NCBI RefSeq assembly: GCF_001037465.1
Contig: NZ_LFCV01000090.1
Coordinates: 1-53,712, forward strand
DNA from: Xenorhabdus khoisanae
Lineage (GTDB): Bacteria; Pseudomonadota; Gammaproteobacteria; Enterobacterales; Enterobacteriaceae
Direction of reading: 5' to 3'
DNA: 53,712 nucleotides
Shown: one piece after another, positions 49,353 to 53,712 of the stretch
Layout of the letters: each line of letters starts with the position of its first letter
Numbering within the stretch: the stretch's first letter is position 1
The notes under the pieces: generated by a model
What the model was told of the DNA's origin: nothing
Database searches by the model: none
Seen by the model: only the letters and a program-made list of their open reading frames with translations
Position numbers and translations under genes: made by a program

Positions 49353-51479
49353 ATGTTATCATATATTAGTAAAATCATTGGTTTTTTTGTTCTTCTTTAT
49401 ACATTACTGATACCTTCCACAATAACGAATGCCTTTGCAGAGGGTAATGTAATAACAGGGAAAACAAATAATCAGAAAGAGAGTGCAGGGCTTCTGGTTA
49501 AGGAATCAGGTAAAAAATTTTTAAACTCAACGACCAATGAAGAAAACGATTCACAAAAAAAACTTGATACCTCAGAAGGTAATGCACCTAATGTGATTAC
49601 CCAAAATATCCAAGCTACCGGTAACATTCTATCATCGTCTCCTTCAACATTAGCGGAACAGGCGAAATCCTATGCCTTGGGTAAATTTAACAACACTGTA
49701 TCTTCCGAAGCTCAAAAATGGTTATCACAGTTTGGTACTGCCAGAATTAACTTTGGATTGGACAAAAAAGGAAGTCTGGAAAATAACTCATTCGATCTAT
49801 TAATACCGCTTTATGACAACAAAACAGACTGGTTGTTTTTCTCTCAGTTAGGTTATCGTCACAAAGATAGCCGCAATACAATTAATGCAGGGTTCGGGGG
49901 ACGTTATTTTTATCAGAACTGGATGTATGGACTAAACACTTTTTACGATCATGACGTTACCGGAAAAAACCAGCGTTTGGGGTTGGGAGGAGAAATTTGG
50001 AGTGATTACATTAAACTCTCTGCTAATACTTACTATCGCCTGAGCGACTGGCAGAAATCGCGGGATTTCAAAGATCACCATGAACGCCCTGCTAATGGTT
50101 ATGATATTAACGGAGAGTTTTTCCTTCCCACCTACCCTAATCTGGGGGCTAAACTGTCTTATGAACAATATTTTGGTGATAACGTGACCTTATTCAACCG
50201 TGATACCAAACAGAAAAACCCTGTTCTTGCGAAAGTTGGCTTAAATTATACCCCGATCCCACTTGTGACAATGGGAGTGGATTATAAACAGGGAGAAAGT
50301 GGTCATACAGAAACGCAATTTTTGGCGAATTTGAACTATAAACTGGGCGTTCCTCTTGATGTGCAATTATCACCAGAAAATGTGGCTTCAATGCGCACAT
50401 TGGCAGGAAGCCGTTATGATCTGGTAGAAAGAAATAATAATATTGTTCTTGATCAACAGAAAATATCAGACTCACAACTGTCTTTACCTGAAAAACTCAT
50501 CGGGTATAGCCAGGAATATAAAAATATTACGGCAACGTTATCTTCTAATCCCGCAGTCAAACATATTCATTGGGATGTAAGTGAAGGATTTAAAGAAAAT
50601 GGTGGATTGATTCCAACTAAGGCTGGGGAATCTATTCAGATCACACTCCCTAGGTATTCCTCTAATCAAAACAACAACTATCAAATTTCTGCCATTGCTG
50701 AATTGGAAAATAACCGAAAATTAGCGCCGGTTCAGATGAATGTGGTCGTCAGGCCCTTTATGGTGAAAAAGCGGGAAGAAGCCAACTTCACACCAACAGG
50801 GCCATTACCAGATACGGGTAATAAAGAAGACGGATATACTTTTAATCCGGTCATTACCTTTGATACGGAAAATGGTGCTCCAATAAAAAACGTCACAATT
50901 AATGATGTTAAGTGGATAACAGATCCTCCAATAGGTTCAAATTCGGGACTGCAATTTATTGATTGGGGGAACCCAACTTCTATTGAAGTTGATGAAAATG
51001 GACAGTTCAAACACAAACTTGTCTTAGCCAGTTCTAAGATACAAAAAGATGTCAAAGTTTACCTGCAAATGGATGGGCAACCTCAGCAATTGGTGGGACA
51101 GGTCAGTTTTAATGACAAGCCTGCAAATTATCATGTGGAAATAGTTAAAGTTGATCCACCTCATGGAACACAGAATCCGAAAGATCCTAAAGCACACTAC
51201 AAATACACTGCGGTTGTTCTGGATAGCAATAAAAATCCTTTGCCAAACACGATAATTCCTAATGTGAAATGGTCTAGCGATAGCGAAGGTGTTTTTGAAG
51301 GAGTCAAGTTGCACGCACAAAATGGCGATGTCCGAACGGATGACGAAGGAAAATTGAAAGCTACCTTGACGAGCACGGTTTCTGTAACAGATGTGTGGGT
51401 TTCACTCGCCATTGGAGAGCATATACCTGTTTATGCACTGCGCGAAGTTAGCTTTATTGATCCTGATGATCCTCAATGA
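49353..51479 (+). CDS. Invasin/intimin-type inverse autotransporter, passenger truncated
   Basis: A 708-residue inverse autotransporter. A signal peptide (MLSYISKIIGFFVLLYTLLI...NAFA) leads to a periplasmic linker and the IAT beta-barrel domain at about residues 110-335, with the family stretches DLLIPLYDNKTDWLFFSQLG, RDSRNTINAGFGGRYF-like and GLNTFYDHDVTG. After the plug/linker come about three Ig-like domains (roughly 380-465, 470-590, 600-705; for example YTAVVLDSNKNPLPNTIIPN and VRTDDEGKLKATLTSTVSVT). There is no C-type lectin tip. The ATG at 49353 has a GAGG site at 9 bases; an upstream in-frame TTG is not preferred. The passenger ends after FIDPDDPQ at a TGA, but the next domain continues in another frame (see following entry). 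Such proteins display adhesive Ig rods on the cell surface. Confidence 0.92.
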   Translation: MLSYISKIIGFFVLLYTLLIPSTITNAFAEGNVITGKTNNQKESAGLLVKESGKKFLNSTTNEENDSQKKLDTSEGNAPNVITQNIQATGNILSSSPSTLAEQAKSYALGKFNNTVSSEAQKWLSQFGTARINFGLDKKGSLENNSFDLLIPLYDNKTDWLFFSQLGYRHKDSRNTINAGFGGRYFYQNWMYGLNTFYDHDVTGKNQRLGLGGEIWSDYIKLSANTYYRLSDWQKSRDFKDHHERPANGYDINGEFFLPTYPNLGAKLSYEQYFGDNVTLFNRDTKQKNPVLAKVGLNYTPIPLVTMGVDYKQGESGHTETQFLANLNYKLGVPLDVQLSPENVASMRTLAGSRYDLVERNNNIVLDQQKISDSQLSLPEKLIGYSQEYKNITATLSSNPAVKHIHWDVSEGFKENGGLIPTKAGESIQITLPRYSSNQNNNYQISAIAELENNRKLAPVQMNVVVRPFMVKKREEANFTPTGPLPDTGNKEDGYTFNPVITFDTENGAPIKNVTINDVKWITDPPIGSNSGLQFIDWGNPTSIEVDENGQFKHKLVLASSKIQKDVKVYLQMDGQPQQLVGQVSFNDKPANYHVEIVKVDPPHGTQNPKDPKAHYKYTAVVLDSNKNPLPNTIIPNVKWSSDSEGVFEGVKLHAQNGDVRTDDEGKLKATLTSTVSVTDVWVSLAIGEHIPVYALREVSFIDPDDPQ

Positions 51480-51780
51480 CAGAGATATTAAGGTCGCTTT
51501 TGACGGGGCTCCAGCGGCAGGTGAGGGCCCCTCACCAACAAGGCTGTTATTAAGTATCGCAACGGCCCTGTAAAGAAGCAGCCAATTCCCCAGATACAAT
51601 GGAAGATAAAACAACCTCATCCACATGATGGGAGATAATCAAAATCATTGTACCTATACCGCTACGATTGTTCAGAAAGGTGGCAAGCTAACAAAAACTA
51701 CTTGATGAATGTAAAAATCATCTCCCCAGCAGGTAATGCTGTTCGGTTAAAGTATTTTATAACGGGCAAGATATTTTTCT
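51480..51780 (+). pseudogene. Out-of-frame remnant of further Ig-like passenger domains
   Basis: Directly after the adhesin stop, the next frame reads NDRDIKVAFDGAPAAGEG and continues the passenger; later pieces in other frames read AVIKYRNGPVKKQPIPQIQW and YTATIVQKGGKLTKTT. These resemble the start of Ig repeats in the intact part (YTAVVLDSNKNPLPN..IPNVKW). At least three frame changes and stops are present, so the adhesin was once longer. The terminator after this block lies at the place expected for the original gene. Confidence 0.65.
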
Positions 51781-51787
51781 GATATAT

Positions 51788-51828
51788 AAGGCACTGAAGC
51801 TACGAGCGTTCAGTGCCTTATCTTTTTT
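51788..51828 (+). terminator. Intrinsic terminator of the adhesin locus
   Basis: A perfect 11-bp stem AAGGCACTGAA/TTCAGTGCCTT with a 10-base loop, followed by ATCTTTTTT. Confidence 0.92.
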
Positions 51829-52294
51829 GGTAAGATAAACATCTTTATATTTTCTCTCATCTTCTTCAATTTGAGTTGTAGAATTATAAACTGAGTTGAT
51901 GGACATATTTCTCAACAATCCCATCACCAGAACTAACCAAGCAGCTTGTTGTGCAGGGAGACACCACTGGCAAATGCTCGCTGTAGATGTGGAAATAAAG
52001 CCATTTTAAATTCAAATGATCTATTTCACGTCTGAAGGCGTCGATATCAAAGTCCAGTGTATCAATAATAAATCCAACATATTATTAGGATATAAAATAA
52101 TCCAGAAAATGCAAAATTCTCTGGATTATGTCAAAGATACAGAGTTGTGAAAAATGCCTTAGTCGAACAGCATTATATTTAATTCCCCGTCTTGTATAAA
52201 CGATGCAAGGAGAATATGTTTTTCATTTTCTTTGGTTATGCTGATCGCGTTGATAAACTTCGTAATCGTATAAATCAATCATTCAAAGTTATCA
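51829..52294. other. Spacer with short unassigned coding traces
   Basis: No supported gene. A short frame from 52016 begins MIYFTSEGVDIKVQCINNKS and ends after about 45 codons; another short open stretch precedes it. They resemble eroded coding DNA but I cannot assign a family. Confidence 0.35.
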
Positions 52295-53515
52295 TCAGTC
52301 ATCGTCAATATCAGTCTCAATGCTTGCTGACCAGATTTCTCCATACTGATCATTACCATCATAAAACTTATAGTCAAAATAAATATTACCTAATCCTCCA
52401 TCTTGATATGATTTAACATTAATAATATCATCAAGTGGAACATGAATAACAGCAGCCACTTTATTATTAGTTTCTAAAGGTTGTTCTTTTATTTTTCCAT
52501 GATAACTTTTAATATAACTTTTATTTGTTGAATTAAGATACATATTTACAGTGACAGGGATATTTAGTGGCACTTTATCTTTTTCTTTTCCGGGGTCTTT
52601 AGTACCTAATATTTCAATATACAACCCTGCCTTTGGTGCATTAGGATATTGCCTTATTGCAGTATAATTAATCTCACTGCCGTTTGGCAGTATGGCACCT
52701 CCATCAACGCCAAGACTAGTGTATACGATGCATGTAGCATAATTTCTTTCTACTTTTGGATCTGGTTTATATATTACGCCGCCTTGATAAGTTAAAGGTA
52801 ATGAAACAGATTTTGCTTCTAGAGCATCGCCAGAATCCCTGACAATCACATAAAAGAAATTTGAATATACATTTTTCTTGAAAATGTCATAGGGTAATTT
52901 AGTAAAGGTACTTGTATTATCTTTGTGATCTACTCGAGTAAAATATTTTGTATATTCTCCATTTACAAAAAATAATATATAATCTCTAAACATTGATCCA
53001 TAGGGTGGAATTTCAACATCAAATTCACTAGGCCCGTCTGATTCTAAATATTCACCAAAAAAATTAATTATCTCCGGCATGTCAAATTTAGTTTCCATAT
53101 TATCCAAAGAATTATTTACAATAAATATTGTATGTTTAGCAGGCATTTTTTTTGTTGAACCGATTATATTGGAATATAAATTGAGAACAACAGGAAGAGC
53201 TTTATTTGGATGAATAAAAAATAAGACATTACCATGCTCATCGGTTTTTATAGAAAACCCTTCTATGCCACCTTGGAGAGTAGGGTGAATTTCTTGATTT
53301 TGATCTGGGCCATAAATCTTTACTCTTTCAAAATTATTTGAAGCAGAATCAGATACAAATATGGAAATATTACGTAAAGGATTACCATAAATGTCTACTA
53401 CACGTGCAGTAACCGTAATTTTTTTTCTATTCACACTATCAGTAGATGAATTAGAAATAGTCAAAAATGGAAAATCCATATCTAATTTTAATGATTCTAA
53501 GTTTATATTATTCAT
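52295..53515 (-). CDS. Uncharacterised 406-residue protein with an Ig-like N-terminal region
   Basis: I do not recognise a named family for the full protein. There is no signal peptide or membrane helix. Three regions are visible. Residues about 25-133 look like a bacterial Ig-like (Big_1/invasin) domain: KKITVTARVVDIYGNPLRNI, then FSIKTDEHGNVLFFI. Residues 145-245 form a second beta-rich module (FDVEIPPYGSMFRDYILFFV ... FYVIVRDSGDALEAKSVSLP). Residues 255-406 form a third, ending GGLGNIYFDYKFYDGNDQYG and EIWSASIETD. Apart from Cys262 there is no cysteine, and no catalytic motif is seen. The start has an AAGG site at normal spacing. AT-rich codon use differs from the housekeeping genes and suggests transfer. 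Immediately upstream on the same strand is a paralogue. A secreted or structural role linked to the adhesin is inference only. Confidence 0.75.
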   Translation of the reverse strand: MNNINLESLKLDMDFPFLTISNSSTDSVNRKKITVTARVVDIYGNPLRNISIFVSDSASNNFERVKIYGPDQNQEIHPTLQGGIEGFSIKTDEHGNVLFFIHPNKALPVVLNLYSNIIGSTKKMPAKHTIFIVNNSLDNMETKFDMPEIINFFGEYLESDGPSEFDVEIPPYGSMFRDYILFFVNGEYTKYFTRVDHKDNTSTFTKLPYDIFKKNVYSNFFYVIVRDSGDALEAKSVSLPLTYQGGVIYKPDPKVERNYATCIVYTSLGVDGGAILPNGSEINYTAIRQYPNAPKAGLYIEILGTKDPGKEKDKVPLNIPVTVNMYLNSTNKSYIKSYHGKIKEQPLETNNKVAAVIHVPLDDIINVKSYQDGGLGNIYFDYKFYDGNDQYGEIWSASIETDIDDD

Positions 53516-53560
53516 TTAATAGACCTTTTTAATGTGATGATTAATCTAAAAATCAATAAG

Positions 53561-53591
53561 ATATAGAAATACATATTATGTATTTCTATAT
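53561..53591. repeat. Perfect 31-nt palindrome between tandem paralogues
   Basis: ATATAGAAATACATA and its exact complement (15-bp arms) are separated by a single T. It begins at the stop codon of the upstream paralogue and lies 45 bases before the 406-residue gene. No U tract follows in the gene direction. It could be an operator, an RNA processing/stability element or a recombination remnant. Confidence 0.75.
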
Positions 53592-53712
53592 TATTCTGGC
53601 AAGGTGTTAATTGAACTTCCCCAAACTTTCCCGTAATGTTTTTCACCGCCAATATTAAAATAATAATCAAAATAAATAGTTCCATCTCCTCCAGAAAGAT
53701 ATGGTCCGATAC
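53591..53712 (-). CDS. C-terminal end of a paralogue of the 406-residue protein (partial)
   Basis: The last 39 codons of a minus-strand gene entering from beyond the window's right edge. It reads GPYLSGGDGTIYFDYYFNIG and ends GKVWGSSINTLPE before TAA. This aligns with the C-terminus of the neighbouring 406-residue protein: GGDGTIYFDYYF against GGLGNIYFDYKF, and YGKVWGSSIN against YGEIWSASIE. The two are tandem paralogues 75 bases apart on the same strand, presumably one transcription unit. Confidence 0.85.
   Translation of the reverse strand, partial: IGPYLSGGDGTIYFDYYFNIGGEKHYGKVWGSSINTLPE

Overview
The window is a chromosomal segment of a gammaproteobacterium of the order Enterobacterales, most likely the Morganellaceae and probably Xenorhabdus (Photorhabdus is the main alternative). 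Most housekeeping proteins match E. coli K-12 proteins at near full length. The accessory genes (a ShlA/XhlA-type two-partner haemolysin, an orphan Hcp, an invasin-like inverse autotransporter with Ig-like passenger domains) and the AT-rich spacers fit an insect-associated member of that family. Genus assignment is inference from gene content only.

Layout. 0.3-7.7 kb: a virulence-type block with orphan hcp and the xhlB-xhlA two-partner secretion pair, whose spacer carries a 20-bp-period direct repeat. 7.9-12.6 kb: yhjD, a 4-oxalocrotonate tautomerase-family gene, an intact Phd/PIN toxin-antitoxin pair with a promoter and candidate operator halves, three successive inverted repeats, then yhjJ and an hmsP/yhjK gene that has lost its GGDEF-EAL domains. 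12.8-18.6 kb: the dipeptide transporter operon dppABCDF on the minus strand. 18.7-20.5 kb: an accessory patch beside tRNA-Pro with a broken second toxin-antitoxin locus, a cspA-type cold-shock gene with a recognisable cold-box leader, and an IS110/IS1111 transposase relic. 20.5-26 kb: tRNA-Pro(UGG), glyS-glyQ, tag, avtA. 26.4-30.3 kb: yidE, yidQ, yidR, without the ibpA-ibpB genes that sit here in E. coli. 30.4-44.1 kb: yicG, ligB, gmk-rpoZ-spoT-trmH-recG, gltS, xanP, yicH. 44.1-48.4 kb: fabY(yiiD)-dtd-yihX-typA. 48.4-53.7 kb: a decaying adhesin cluster.

How the genes work together. The dpp genes form one ABC importer, with a hairpin after dppA that probably sets the excess of binding protein over membrane parts. 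glyQ and glyS make the two subunits of glycyl-tRNA synthetase. gmk, rpoZ and spoT link guanine nucleotide supply, RNA polymerase and (p)ppGpp. XhlB is the outer-membrane pore that exports and activates XhlA.

The part most likely to hold something undescribed is the right end. A 406-residue protein with no signal peptide and an Ig-like N-terminal region is followed upstream by the C-terminal end of a clear paralogue running off the window, with a perfect 31-nt palindrome between them. A third, frame-broken relative may lie just upstream of the inverse autotransporter, whose passenger is itself cut short by a frameshift. Other unusual points are two independent 15-bp tandem repeat expansions inside housekeeping genes (dppF and ligB), a one-base homopolymer frameshift in an antitoxin, and a phosphodiesterase homologue reduced to its sensor module.
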